Assembly (NCBI GenBank): GCA_015680685.1
Contig: MNCI01037790.1
Location: 62,001-126,000 of the forward strand
Origin: Gnetum montanum
Taxonomy: Eukaryota; Streptophyta; Gnetopsida; Gnetales; Gnetaceae
Length of the DNA: 64,000 nucleotides
Reading direction: 5' to 3'
This document shows, piece by piece, positions 44,504 to 56,750 of the stretch; position 1 is the stretch's first letter; each line of letters begins with the position of its first letter. The notes under the pieces are model-generated. The model had not been told where the DNA came from and made no database searches. It saw nothing but the letters and a program-made list of their open reading frames with translations. The position numbers and the translations under genes are program-made.

Positions 44504-46319
44504 AATAGCTTGTAAGGTAAATTTTTCTTTAATTAATAGGACTACTACAAACTCAAAGATTATGACTATTATTGATAAGCATGTTATAGCTAATAGTAAA
44601 CATTTAATGTAAGGTTAATATGATAGACAATCTGTGCCACTGTTTTATATTGAATCTTCCTTTCCAGCAAAAGTTGGTATTTCTCTAAATTTTTGTATCA
44701 CTACCTTATTCTAAGATCAAACATAATTATTGAAAGTAATATAAATATTGTTACAACTAGATCGTTCATCCCTGCTAAAAATTAATTTTACTTTCTTGAT
44801 TTTTTAAAGCAAAAATTATAATGTTTTACATCCAAATAAACATCCATAAAATTATAATGTTTTTATTTTCATGTTAGTTTTAGTATTTTCTACTTAATGT
44901 TAAGCATTTGATGTGCTTTAATTTTTTCTTATTAATAATATTATTTTTAGAATCTAATACCCTAGTATGTTCTTATTTTAACAATCCCTCTCCCTTAATC
45001 ATCATTTCAAAGAAAATCAAAAGCTTTAGAATCCTTCTACAATCTAAAACACATTAGTGTTATTCATCTTCAAATGAATCCTTTTCAAGAAATTTTCTAC
45101 TAGAAAATCTTCATAACAAACCTTCAAGATCAATAAAATTTTAAACACTTAGCTTGTAGAAGTAGTCATGTAACTTGAATCTTTCCTACTAAGAGTTTTA
45201 CTACTAATATAACATTAGTAATTTAGGCTATTCTTGAATGATATGAAATTAATGTTTTGCATACCTACTCTTTTTCTCAATCATTTTTGCTTGTCAAACT
45301 ATCCTATTCAAAAATGATTGAAAAATCATTAGATCTTAAAGTTTTATGGATCAATGCAATAATTTTATTTCTCAGGAATAGAAAGTGGATTTTTAACCCA
45401 ATTCTTATAATTATTCTAAAATTCTTTACTAAATTGAATTATAAAATCTTCATCTTATTTTTGAAAGTGTTGAAAGTGAAATTATTAGTAGCATTAGTAC
45501 AATCCTCAAGTAGAGTTAAAAATATTACTAGATGGTGTGTAACATACATGTTAATTTCTCAAGATTGATTTACAACAAGGAAAGATAAAATTACAACTTA
45601 AGGTAGTTAATTAGTAATTTATTAAGTAAATTACAAACTATATTTTGTGATGATGTTGCAGCTAATATTTTCATGAAGGTCATGTTATTGGGATATTTTC
45701 TATTATTAATAAAAATTTATTTGTGAGGAAAGAATTAGCGGTCAGAGAAGCAAATAATCATAATTTTTAATAGGCACAAATAAAGCCTTCAAAAAGTTCT
45801 CAACTTTTTCCTAATTCTTATAAACCTAAAGATGCTAGTAAATTCTCTATGTCTAAATAGAATTCTTATTTTTTCAAAAAAGACTTTTTTAGTAGGAACT
45901 AGCAATGAAAGTGCTGATGTAGGAATATTTTATTTAATGTAACACAAAAAGAAGAGGATTACAAATAAGGATTTAGATTTACATTTCCATAAATTATTTC
46001 CTTCTCTCTTTACTTCTACTAATGTTTCAAATTTGTTTCATCAAATAATGCTTTTTAATTTATTAAAGACATGGATTATGAGACAAATGTTAAGCTTGAG
46101 AAAATAAGGATAGAAACCCTCTCCCCTACATATCAATGTTAGCTTTAATATGAAATGTTTAGGGTATTTCTAATATGTCTTGAGAAAATATTTTTTGGGT
46201 GTATCTTTTAAACCAACAATTATCTCTAGATTTTTTTCTTACAATAAAGTAAGATTCTAGCATTTAATATTAGTTTTATTTGTAAATGCATTTTTAAAGC
46301 ATGAATTGCTTTTTATACA
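44504..46319 (+). other. AT-rich region upstream of the LINE endonuclease; ORF1 not demonstrable
   Basis: A LINE ORF1 would be expected here. The frame 45257-45568 (103 aa, hydrophobic with SYSKMIEKSLDL) is the longest, but I cannot match it convincingly to a DUF4283 or zinc-knuckle ORF1. Confidence 0.3.
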
Positions 46320-47458
46320 GATTATGAAGTTAATAAAGGAGGTGTTGCTACTCTAGTTAATAAAAATTATAGTAGAAAGATTTTAAATTTTAGCTTTGAT
46401 AACCTTACAAGAGTTATTTAGATTACTTGCCATAGTAAAAAAGAAGACCTTAGATTCTATAATATTTATGAATTTGATAAACCCAAATATCCATTAAAGA
46501 TTTGGAAATATCATCTATTTCTTCCTAAATTTCCTTAGATTATTGGAGGTAATTTCAATATGGTTAAAAGTCATTTAGATAAATTTGATGATCTTCCTCC
46601 TAATATTTATTTTCAAGAAAAATAAGATTAATGCAATTTTAGAGAATAATATTTTTTCTAATGTTAGTTAGCTCTTTATTTTCATATCATTGAAATAAGA
46701 AGAATTATACTTTTTGTAATTATTAATAAGAAAATAATTGAATTTAGTGTTGCATTGATATATTTTACATCTCTAATGTTTCATTTTTGAAGCTTGCAAG
46801 TATAGTAGAAGTGCATATACATACTACTTTGTTAGATTATCTTCCTATTACTATTTTTCTCCTTGGGATTAATTCTTTGTCCTTGCTAAAGTAGCATCTT
46901 TTGTATGAAAAAAGGATCATCACCTAGAAGCACAATGCTCATCCTAGCAAGGTAGGATCCTCAAAGGATTAGTAAATTAGCAAAATCCTAACACCTTTTC
47001 AGTGAATATGCCTAGGCTTGAACCCAAATTTTACAACTTGAATGATTTTTTATATAAATGCTAATATGTTCATAAAATCTAGTAGAAAAAATATTTTAAA
47101 ATTTTTGTAGAATGAGAAAAATAACTAACTAGTAATATTGGTTGGATTAATTAGTGGTAATGAACTACTTGTAGAGTTAAAAATTATGCAAAATGTTTTC
47201 AAAAGCAATTAGGTAAGTGGTAGCATCAAGTTGATGAAGCGCTTGTACAAATTATTAAGAAAATGCAAATTCTTTTAGACTAGAATCTCTTTAATTTAGA
47301 AACTCAAAAAGTCCTAGCTAAATATTATTCTGCTAAATAATGTTGGGATATTTTTGAGGCTAAAAGTACTCTCAGTAAAAGTTGCATGTCCTAACTAAAA
47401 ATTGAATATGAACCTTGTAAGAAATTTATTAATTTTTATAAATAAAAAGGTTGAGCAC
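46320..47458 (+). pseudogene. LINE fragment 1: apurinic endonuclease domain and spacer
   Basis: A broken frame reads KGGVATLVNKNYSRKIL, VIWITCH-like text (Trp codon is TAG), FYNIYEFDKPKYPLKIWKYH, then IIGGNFNMVKSHLDKFDD. GGVATL, FYNIY and IGGxFNMV are the strand-turn blocks of the L1-type endonuclease that nicks target DNA. Asn replaces Asp in the usual GGDFN. The sequence then runs through an SDHLP-like stretch and a coiled region to 47458, where a solo LTR interrupts it. Confidence 0.7.
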
Positions 47459-48293
47459 TGATGGGATGCGATATCGCATGGGCCACGATATCACATACGT
47501 AATATTGCACACACAATATTTCATCCGTCGCGTACGCAATATCGTGGTGTGCCATAAAGTTTATAAATAAGAGGTGGCTTTCCTTTATTTATAATTCTAG
47601 GCTAGACCATAGTGAAACTCTGGTAGTTTTACCTCTCTAGAGATAGAATAATTTCCATGTGCCCGCTGTAGGAACTCCAAAGTGAACGGATCTTTATGCG
47701 AGCAAATATTATACCTAAACACAAGTTTGTGTATGGAAATAAAGACGAACTTCTTGGATAAACCTTGCAGTGCATGGATTAGGCTAAATAGGAATTTATT
47801 TATTTTTATTTATTATTTGTCATTTAAATGCTTTGTTAGTAATTAAATCTCTCTCAACCCTTCTCCCGTAGTTAAGTGCATTCAGTACAACCGCTTCGAG
47901 CATGTGCGTTACGCTTGGTGATCCCAGTAATGAATAACATTTGGTAACTAAGGTTGCATTGGTTTAGGGTGTGAATGATAAGTGGGAATGGATGCTGATG
48001 CTAGGTTAATTAAGGCTTAGTTAGTTAGTTAAAAGTTAGTTAATTAGTCTCTTCACCCTTCACCTCATTAGCATAGGAGATAAAGCATAAAAAATATAAA
48101 ACTCACATACCTCAGACTTACTTAACCATACAACTGTGACAACTACAAGTAAGTTTGGGAAGACAACGAATGATTAACCTTAAGTGTTCCATAAGGCATG
48201 TAGGCACTTAGTCTACGGAGTTTGACTGGATCTCACATGTAATGCTCGTATTCGTATGGTTGAGTGTAGGGGCACCTCGCACTCATCAAGCAC
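47454..48293 (+). mobile_element. Solo LTR of the E3 family with 5-bp target duplication (AGCAC)
   Basis: LTR 47459-48288 (830 bp) starts TGATGGGATGCG and ends ACTCATCA, flanked by AGCAC at 47454-47458 and 48289-48293. It matches both E3 LTRs over its length, including TATAAATA at 47562-47569. The flanking LINE text joins across it. A single LTR with a target duplication is the product of LTR-LTR recombination. Confidence 0.88.
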
Positions 48294-48609
48294 CTAAACT
48301 AAAATCATTTTATATAAATGATTCCATCACTACAAATCATAAAACTATTAACAATTTATTTGAGCATATTATTTTTATTCTATTTTTTCTTCTCAAATTT
48401 TAATAATAAAATCTTTGAAGCCTTTTCTAGGCATATTTCTAAGCTTACAACAAATGTGTATTGAAGTATTCTTAAAACAAAAATTATCATAGAAGAAATG
48501 AAATTAGCACCTTTTAGTTTAGGAGATGGTAAAACTCCAAGATTTGATGGTTTCTGAATTGAAAATTTTAAGAACTAGTGCAACATTTTCCAAGATAATT
48601 TATTTCATG
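48294..48609 (+). pseudogene. LINE fragment 2: start of reverse transcriptase
   Basis: EEMKLAPFSLGDGKTPRFDG then F-stop-IENFK and CNIFQDNLFHVF match the RT-0/RT-1 region of plant L1 elements (I..EE...A..SLGDGKSPGPDGF..EFFK..W). E4 interrupts it after 48609-48614; the reading resumes at 61607. Confidence 0.75.
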
Positions 48610-48614
48610 TTTTC
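48610..48614 (+). repeat. E4 target-site duplication, left copy (TTTTC)
   Basis: TTTTC precedes the E4 LTR edge and recurs at 61602-61606 after the other LTR. Confidence 0.75.
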
Positions 48615-49539
48615 TACAGTTAGTTCATTCTAATGTAAAATAACCTTCAAACTCATTAAATCCATATATTATGAAAGAAAAAATAATATGCTAGAAAGTA
48701 ATAAAAACTAGTTATGTTCAATTATTAAAATGAAGATTACAATAGGGTTCCACAACCCACAAAACATCCAAAAAAACTCTCAATACTCAAACAATGTTCT
48801 ACAACCACATAATGGTTGTTCTAAATGCAAAACACAACCAATAGAAAATTTCTCCTTCAAGTTAGGCCTAAGATCTTGATACACAAGTAGGACAAAAGTA
48901 CACATAGGTTAATATATCATGCAATTGATCTTGGAGTTGAAACACATATGCACTCATTCAATGTACTTTCTCACACTCTTGCCACATCTCAACTCATCTT
49001 TGATAATTTTTCATCTCTTCTCATGACATCTCATGAAGAATTACATCAATATTTATTGTCGTAGAGAAGATAATAATTCTAGAAATAGTTCCCCAAATCA
49101 ACTTAAGGATCTTTAGCTATTTTCATCTTTTTTTCATCTTTTCTTGGTTATTTCCTGAATTAAGATGATTAATTTTAGAATTTTTCTCAATCATACAAGT
49201 CATATCTAGCATGGAATAGATTTATTTCTACAAAACCCAACTTGCAAGAGAGATTTCTTTCTCTCCTAGGAGATGTCTCTCTAGTATGGAAGATGTCTCT
49301 CACCTAGTAGAGGCATCTCCAAAAATAGAGAGATGTCTTAGTAGATATATCTTTCATTAGATAGAGACATCTCTGCTTCAATATAGATGTCTTTAGCACC
49401 TCCAAGGTGTCTCCATTGAAGTCTTCATATTTATCCAAGATATCTCTTATTCCTCCTATACATTTTTACAAACCCAAAAACCTAAAAAATATCACTTATA
49501 GGGGAAGAAAAGGGGATCAAAAGAGGTGTGCTTATACTA
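48615..49539 (-). repeat. E4 3' LTR
   Basis: Aligns with 60695-61601 (shared ATTATGAAAGAA, CACAATGGTTGTTCT, AAGAGGTGT blocks). Its left edge TACAG corresponds to TGTAG in the other LTR. Contains a cluster of AGATGTCTC words at 49268-49420. Confidence 0.82.
49268..49420. promoter_or_regulatory. Cluster of AGATGTCTC / GAGACATCT motifs in E4 U3 (3' LTR)
   Basis: TGTCTC or its complement GAGACA occurs at least four times, plus near matches (TGTCTT, TGTCTTT). A similar cluster is at 61350-61535 in the other LTR. TGTCTC is the classic auxin-response element core; a regulatory role is inference. Confidence 0.4.
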
Positions 49540-49560
49540 GCTCTTCCATTCTTCAAAAAG
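49540..49560 (-). other. E4 polypurine tract (approximate)
   Basis: GAAGAATGGAAGAGC on the minus strand directly precedes the 3' LTR start. Confidence 0.45.
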
Positions 49561-49619
49561 TAAACTTATGTAAACAAGGAAACAAGGGGTAGAAGTGATT
49601 CCCCACTCATGAAGTTTGG

Positions 49620-50960
49620 TCTCATGGATCCATACAACATCATCAATGGATTGACCCTTCCAATGGATTAAGGAATTATGCCTCTTTGCTACCTAAATGC
49701 TTGAAGCATCCCTTTACTTTGGTATGATTTCCTTCCTCTTCATTGAATTCTTGGACTAATTAATAGCCCCCTTCAACTCATCTATGCTACCTTGTATGAT
49801 TTCCTCATTAACTAATCCATGATAGTGCACAAGATCCAAAACATTAAATAAAAAATACAAACCAACATCATTTGGTAATTTAATTATAGAATCATTACCA
49901 TTATTCTTGATCTTAATTTTAAAAGGCCTCATCTTATTATCTTTTAGCTTGGAGAAGTTAACACATCTCAACCTCTTCTTCTTCAACTACATCTAAACAA
50001 AGTCACCAATAGCAACATTAGGATTTTGCTTATCCTCATTCCTCTTAAGGACTCTCTCTTCAGCCTTCTCAAGATTTAATATCACTTATGCATGAAGATC
50101 TCTCATCTCTTGTACAAAATTAGTACTAAGTTAAGCTTTATCATTAAATTTTTTAAAAGTGTTTGCCATCTTTACACAAAAACCATAGTTCACCTCAAAC
50201 AGAATTTTTCAAATGGCTACATGAAAAGTATTATTATATGAAAAATTAGCATGACACAATAATTTTTTCCACTTTTTTGATTGTCCATCACAAAAAAACC
50301 TCAAATATTTAGCAATGATTTATTTACAACCTTCATGGCCATAAAATTATGGAGGATATGCATTATAAAAATTCAATTTTGTTCCTAAAAATTTTCAATG
50401 GGACCTTCAAAATGACTTTGTAAACTTGGAGTCTCTGTCACTAACAATATTCAAAGGAATTCCATGCAACTTCACAACATGCTAAAAAACTAAATTTGTA
50501 CATGAGAAGAATCACTTATCTTTTTTTGCAAAATAAAATGTATCGTCTTCGAGAACCTGCCTACAATAATAAAAATTTCATCATTTCTACTTTTGGTCTT
50601 TGTAATACCAATCAAATTTCATTAATACACTTTTCCATGGACCCTTGGGAATTTGCAAAGAAATATAATATCCATCCATTCTTTTACCTCCTTTGAACTT
50701 ATGACAAGTCAAATACTTCTTCATAAATTTCAAAACTTCAATTGTCATACTAGACCAAAAATAGCATCTACCCATAACTTCCAATGTTGTATCCTTGCCC
50801 ATATGACCTACAATGCCACTACAATGCTTTTCAAATAAAATCTTCTTTCTAATATCACAATTAGGAACACATACCTTACCATTCTTAAATAACAATTCAT
50901 TTTTAATATGATAGTTTCTCCATTGGTCTATCTTACTCAACAATGGATCCTTGAGAATTT
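49620..50960 (-). pseudogene. pol: E4 integrase with chromodomain remnant
   Basis: Minus frame 50943-50587: LFKNGKVCVPNCDIRKKILF, HCSGIVGHMGKDTT and CYFWSSMTIEVLKFMKKYLT then CHKFKG, the H-H-C-C zinc-binding domain. Further down, GIPLNIVSDRDSKFTKSFW contains the second catalytic Asp. Frame 49986-49756 has MRPFKIKIKNNGNDSIIKLP and FNVLDLVHYH, the GPF...IxDNAYxLxLP ... FNVxDL C-terminal block. Near 49690-49630 LIHWKGQSIDDVVWI resembles the core of a chromodomain, which guides chromoviruses to marked chromatin. Several stops. Confidence 0.8.
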
Positions 50961-50999
50961 TTCAAATTTTCCCAAAATCATAATCATGTTCATATAAAT

Positions 51000-52240
51000 T
51001 AGCAAAATCACCCATGCCTTCCACATGTGGTATGCTAAAATTCATCACATGCATCCTACACATTGCATTAGTCACCAGATTGGATTTTTGACTTTTTTGT
51101 TTTAACAAAAAACTAAACTCTTGTAATTGTGAAACTCACTTTATATACTTTGCACTCAACTTTATTTGAGAATTTATAAATTTTAGTTCTTTATGATTCA
51201 TCATCAAAGTGAACTCCTTGGGAAAAAAGTAATGCCTCTAATGTTTGATTGATTGAAGAATAACATATAACTCTTCATATATGCTATATTTTTATCTTGA
51301 ATCATTCAATTTTTTAGAAAAAAAGCAACATGTCTACCTTTTTGTAAAAGTACCCCATCAATAGTAATTGTACTTGCATCTACCTCCACCTAAAAAAGCT
51401 TCTAAAAATATGGAATTGCAACCACTAGTTCACTAGTAATCTTTGCTTTCAATAAGTCAAAGCTTCTTTGAATTTCATTATCCCACTTGAAATGTTTATT
51501 TTTCTTGAACAAAGCAAACATAGATCAAGAAATAGCACTAATATTATTAATGAATATTCTATTAAAACTTTCTAAACTAACAAATGATCTTACCTCCCCA
51601 ATATTCTTAAGAGTTGACCAATCTCTAATTATCCTTACCTTGGTATCTTTTATCCAAATTTGATTTTTAGAAACCACATGTCCCAATGAAGAAATGACTT
51701 TTCCTCACATTGGCTACCAACTATGCCTCCTCCAATTTAAGATACATCATCCTCAACTAATCCAAGTATTCTTCCTCATTAAAAATATACATCGAAATAT
51801 CATCAAAAAATCCAATACAACACTTACCAATCCAATCCTTTAATACATCATGCGTCAACCTCATACATGTAGTAGGTGCATTCATGAGCCCAAATGACAT
51901 CACCAACAATTCAAATAATCCATTTGAAGTTTTGATAGCTATCTTCCATTCATCACCAGACCTAATTCTAATTTGATGGTAACCACTCTTCAAATCAATT
52001 TTGCTAAAAATATAAGCATTTGTAATGACATGAAGGATATCATTCATCCTTATAATAGAAAACATGTACCTCACTTTTATCCTGTTCACTATCTTGAAAT
52101 CAATGCACATCCTCTATTCATCACTATCATGCTTTGGCATAAGCACTTCTAGAACTACACAAGGTAAAATTGATTCTCTCATGAATCCATTTACAAGTAA
52201 CTCCTCTAATTGTCTTTGCAATTCAACACTCTAATTTGGT
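51000..52240 (-). pseudogene. pol: E4 reverse transcriptase and RNase H
   Basis: Frame 52110-51757: MCIDFKIVNRIKVRYMFSII (VDYRxLNxxTxxxxxPIP block), YIFSKIDLKSGYHQIRIRSG, MSFGLMNAPTTCMRL and CIGFFDDISMYI, where FFDD keeps both catalytic Asp of YxDD. Downstream broken frames show FSKKLNDSR, YSIYEELYVILQSIKH and a RHYFFPKEFTLMMNHKELKF block, the RNase H and its connection. Very clear gypsy polymerase, but broken by stops. Confidence 0.85.
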
Positions 52241-52249
52241 GTCATCAAA

Positions 52250-52757
52250 TATGCTCTCTCATTTTGGAATGGTAGGACCAAGGATGAAATCAATTGGGTG
52301 ATGTACATTTCTCATTAGCATCAATCCATCTAAATCCCCTCTAAACACCTTGGGAAATTTCTCCTTCAATCCTTTCACGTCTATAGAAAGTTCTACCTAT
52401 ACATCATCATGATTAGAAGCAATAGTTGATATAACAACAAAACCAAAACTAGTATTATCATGTTTCTTAATGTATTTCCTCACTCTTAGAAGGATTAAGG
52501 ACTCATTAAGTGAGCTTTCATGCCTCACTTGTTTTGCTATCATAGGAATCATCTCATGGATTTCATCAAATGAAGCATCATTATCAAAATTCCAAGGTTT
52601 ACCAATAATTACATTAACACAATCTATTAAAAGCAAATCACCCTTTACAACATCATGAAAACTTCCAATTTTAAATTTCAAAATATATTTTTCCCTCACC
52701 TCTTAAGAGAAATCTCTAGAAAACCAATGCACCTTGTAGGGTCTAGAATGAGGATTA
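52250..52757 (-). pseudogene. E4 protease C-terminal part
   Basis: Frame 52699-52397: YILKFKIGSFHDVVKGDLLL, VNVIIGKPWNFDNDASFD and MIPMIAKQVRHESS. This matches the end of gypsy retropepsin (LGRPWxxDxxxxHDGxxN) and the linker to RT. The active-site half would lie on the far side of E3 at about 59213. Confidence 0.7.
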
Positions 52758-52762
52758 GTTAG
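52758..52762 (+). repeat. E3 target-site duplication, left copy (GTTAG)
   Basis: GTTAG precedes LTR edge 52763 and recurs at 59208-59212. Confidence 0.88.
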
Positions 52763-53578
52763 TGATGAGCTGCGACATCACGTACGTGATATCACATCCA
52801 CAATATTGCATCTACCATGCAATATCATGTACGTGATATCATGTCCTACCTCATCTTCTATAAATAAGAGGCAACGCCCTTTGTTCCCACTAGTTAGATG
52901 TAGACCCTTAGCCAAACTCTTGTAGTTTTATCATTCCATAGTTAGAATAATTTCTGTGTGCCCATAGTAAGATTCATATAGTGAACTGATCTTTATTCGA
53001 GCAATTTGTACTTGATCATACATTTGTGTATGACAATAAATATGAACTTTATGTTAAACCTTGCAGCATATAGATTAAGCTAATTAGTAATTAATTCCTA
53101 TTGAATGTTTAACACTTTCCTAGTTAATTAATTTCTCTCTCAACCCTTGACCCTCTTAGTTAAGTACACTCAGTAGGACCGCTTCAAGCATGCGTGTAGC
53201 ACTTGGTAATCCAGTAACGATTAACATTTGGTAATCCCAGAAATGTTGCACTAGTTTAGAATGTGTATGGAAAGTGGGAATAGATACTAGTTTTAGGAAC
53301 CTTTAGAAGCTAGTTAATGTAAGTTAGCCACTTAGTTCTCTCTCCCTTTGCTTATTAGCAGAAGACATAAAACAGGTAAAAGATATAAAAATCACATACC
53401 TCAAGCTTACTTAACCATACAACCATGACAATACAAGTAAGTTTGGGAAGATAACAATTCATTAACCCTGAGTGTTCCATTAGTGTGTGTAAGCACTTAG
53501 TCCTTGGAGTTTGACCAGATCACGCATGAAATGCTCCTATTCGTATGGTTGAGTGTAGGGGTACCTTGCCACTCATCA
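52763..53578 (+). repeat. E3 5' LTR
   Basis: Starts TGATGAGCTGCG, ends ACTCATCA; matches 58380-59207 and the solo LTR 47459-48288. TATA box TATAAATA at 52859-52866, about 95 bp into the LTR, so U3 is very short. Confidence 0.9.
52770..52842. promoter_or_regulatory. GATATC/GCAATATC palindrome array in E3 U3
   Basis: Repeated near-palindromic words (ACGTACGTGATATCACAT, ACAATATTGCAT, ATGCAATATCATG, ACGTGATATCATG) fill U3 up to about 15-20 bp before the TATA box. The same array occurs at 58388-58462 and 47465-47550. Confidence 0.55.
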
Positions 53579-53579
53579 T

Positions 53580-53597
53580 TGGCACCATTTCCAGGGA
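53580..53597 (+). other. E3 primer-binding site (tRNA-Asp-like)
   Basis: TGGCACCATTTCCAGGGA starts 1 nt after the LTR. It differs from TGGCGCCGTTGCCGGGGA, the Asp-tRNA site typical of Athila/Tat elements, only by transitions and one other change. Confidence 0.6.
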
Positions 53598-53721
53598 CTT
53601 AGTTGTTTGTGTGCTATGTAGGACATAGGAAATCATTCATATCGTTGGGATGCTAGAAAAAACCCTAAGGTTAATCAAAGAAGAACAATACAACAATACA
53701 TTTCACATTGAATAAGACAAG

Positions 53722-55660
53722 ATGTCTTCTTCTTCGCATAAGAGCACTTCACCGCGTAGGACTAACACAAAAGACAGTCGGTGGAATACTACACGTAACC
53801 AAGATCTGCCAATTGCTCAATAGTTTTGTGTGGTATATACTCATCAAGATGAGTATGTACCTAATTTCACCTTTATTCTCCACCAAGATGAACAAATGCA
53901 TTGGAGAGACTTGGAGGTTAACATAGTATTGCCTCCAGACCAATCAGTCCTCAACATGCTCCTTCATTCTCTCACATAAATAGGCATGCCACTTTTATAC
54001 GTGAAATACATTGCATGCAATCATGACACAAGGGATTATCATCCCAAAGAAGCACAACATCAAAGGGACTTGCGAAATGAGAGATACCATACATCCTTGA
54101 AGGGTAAATTGTCCCATAATGCTCTGCACATCTTGAGTGAAATTGGGGATGGTGAATCTGTCTCAATAGGTTCATCACAAAATGATGTTCCCCCTCCTAA
54201 CGATGTTTAGGAGGTGATGTATCAGAAGCTCCACTCCACTGTTCACAACCCTAGTTCTGATACCCACAAACATGAAGTGTTCAACGAGGGGACACGAACA
54301 GATGATAAGGGCAAACATTCCGATCGTGATCATGATTGGGGCCAAGACCATCGAAGAAAAGGTAGAAAACATCATCATGGTGATGGTTCTACTTCTTCTT
54401 CACCTTCACCCTCTCCTTCAATGTCCAAATGTATTCATAAGGAAACCAATCATGAGGATAAAGGAAAACTAAGTGAAAAACATTGATGAGACAGTCGAGA
54501 ATGAGGATGAGGGCACTCTAGGAAATTAAGGTATAGAAGAAGGGAGAGTAGGGAACTGTATAGACACCATAGACACTATGAACGAGATGATCATGAAGAA
54601 CCCCTACTCACAACTAGAAGCATGCTAGATATAACAGAAGCCATAAGAGTTTCAACAAGGCATCGAAAGGATAGTAGGATCAAGAGGTTAGACATGAACA
54701 ACATCCCATGATTTGAAGGGGGATACAACATTGATCCTCAAAATCATTTACAAGCATTCCACGATGCATGTTCCTTTCAAAACATAGAGAACAAATGGAA
54801 AAAATTGAAGTTGTTCCCAAGGACACTAATGAAAGAAGCGGAAAGCTTGTACCAATCCTTAGAACTAGAATCCATTCGAAGGTGAAGTACAATGTTAGAA
54901 CTATTCAATGATAAGTACCAAACATACTTCCAAGTGTCTAACTTGCAAAAGAAAATCCAAGGATGAAAGCAAGGAAATCATGAACCCTTGGATGCTACCA
55001 TGGGCCGCTATTATGCACTATTACATCATTGCTTTGGCCATGGTTATTCGTAGCAAGGTCAACTATGCCTTCTCATGGATGGACTTAGCCATGAAACAAG
55101 GAGAACCCTTGGGATGTATGCCGAAGGAAGATTATCAGAGCTTAGGTCTCATTAAATTCATAGATTAATAGAGCAAGTAGCCAAGGAAGAAGGTGAGCTA
55201 TGAAAGACAGAAAGTGCGAAAGAATACAATCGAGATTCTTCCCTCCGAAAAAGGGGAGTGAGATTTTGTGAGGAGGAAGAAGAGTCACCACTCGAAGAGA
55301 TGGTGAATAGGAAGACTTTGCATATTTAAGCGTTAACAACAGAAGTATTAGCAAAGATAGACCAGATGTGGGACTCCTTGGATAGTAGGTTTGAAACTAT
55401 TCTCAAAATTGTAGGGGAGTCTAGGGAGCAAAGTAGTGACCATGACAAAAAGAAAAAGAGAGATGTGGACAATGCACATAACAAGGATAAGGGAAAATTG
55501 GTCATCACAGAAGAGGTTGTGGATTCAGAAAAAAATGATAGTGGATGCGAGATATGCCAATATGACCATCCTAAGGGATGTTGCTTAGTGATCTCACATC
55601 TACAAGAGTCTAGGGTGTATGCACTCAACCCACGACTTAACAAACGGTAAGCACCCCGAT
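53722..55660 (+). pseudogene. gag: E3 Gag
   Basis: Starts at ATG 53722 (MSSSSHKSTSPRR). Around 54230-54480 a charged Ser/His/Asp-rich stretch. From about 54690 the core: FEGGYNIDPQNHLQAFHDAC, KLFPRTLMKEAESLYQSLEL and MLELFNDKYQTYFQ, the Retrotrans_gag pattern. From 55366 MWDSLDSRFETILKIVGESR, then Lys/Asp-rich, then CEICQYDHPKGCC at about 55550, a C-x2-C-x3-H-x3-C zinc knuckle like that of Athila elements. Frame breaks and stops throughout. Confidence 0.75.
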
Positions 55661-55839
55661 GGTTACCTTATCCCCAAGGTAACCCAAGGTAGTTCTACCA
55701 ACCTTCAACATATTATCCAAGTGGAACTCCATCACAACTTGTTGAGCAACATCAATAGTTCCAATACCCACAATCATGGGGGATGCCACCACCAAGGCAA
55801 CAATACCCCTACTAGCAATCGGACACATATGGCTACTAC

Positions 55840-56750
55840 GTGCAGCATCCAATCTTTCCACGTGACTTTGTTAGTCACGTTACACCAAAACATGACTACC
55901 AAGCTCATGGGTATTATAGAACTCCTTCTCCTAGGGGAGATAACCCACAAACATACCATCCTTTAAATCCATCCACAACTCTCACACCAATGGCTCCATT
56001 ACCACCTGATCCAACAATGCAAGGGAAACTCCCTACTCAACCACATCAATGCAATGCCACGAGGGCTGTGAATCTTCAACCCACTATTGGTTTCGACAAC
56101 CGTATGAAGAAAAGACCTTTCTTAGGAACCAACAGTCCAACCAAGTCCTCACAACCACAAGTAGTTGAAGCTCTAAACACCTCACCATCAAATAGGGCTT
56201 CATAGTTCCCTTCAATCCAAACACCAAGCTCAATGCATACGGTTATGTTAACACATGTCGTTATTGATTGGATAAAGGTGGGCCACCTTCCCAAGAAATT
56301 CTTTAATCCTGGAAGCCCTCTAATCTATCTTATAATTGCTAGGAATGAACCATGCAAAGCTCTTTTGGACTTAGGTTCTAGAGTCAACTTAATATCATAA
56401 GAGATGTACAAATCCTAGAACCTACCTCCATTAAGGAAGAGCAATATTTGCCTAGAGCTAGCTGACTAGTCCATCATTATCCCCTTGGGACTGGTGGAGG
56501 ACATCATTACCATGGTGTGTGGGTGGTCGTACCTAGTTGATTTCCTAGTGATACAAGTGAAAAATGATAAAGAGGACTTTCCAATAATAATAGGAAGGGA
56601 AAGGCTAAGTACCATAGATGCACACCTGGGAATCCATGATCTTTCCTTGGAAATATCTAAGGACAATACTTTTGGAAAGATTAAGAAGAAGAAGGTTCCA
56701 TGCATCACATATAGTGACATAGGGTGAAATTGCATGTAGAAATCATAGGT
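55840..56750 (+). pseudogene. E3 retropepsin-like protease with Pro-rich linker
   Basis: 55840-56205 is Pro/Thr-rich. At about 56340 a broken frame reads ARNEPCKALLDLGSRVNLIS (active-site region; Athila elements usually have DLGASINLMP), then NICLELADQS-like text with a stop, and 56485-56727 gives GLVEDIITMVCGWSYLVDFL, DFPIIIGRERLSTIDAHLGI and LSLEISKDNTF, the EDVLVKV ... PIILGRPFL ... LTMRVND blocks of Athila protease. LGSR replaces LGAS and GRERL replaces GRPFL. Confidence 0.75.

Noticed and set aside
49756-49986. A small independent host gene
   Set aside because: It matches the integrase C-terminal block of E4 and is in order with the rest of the element.
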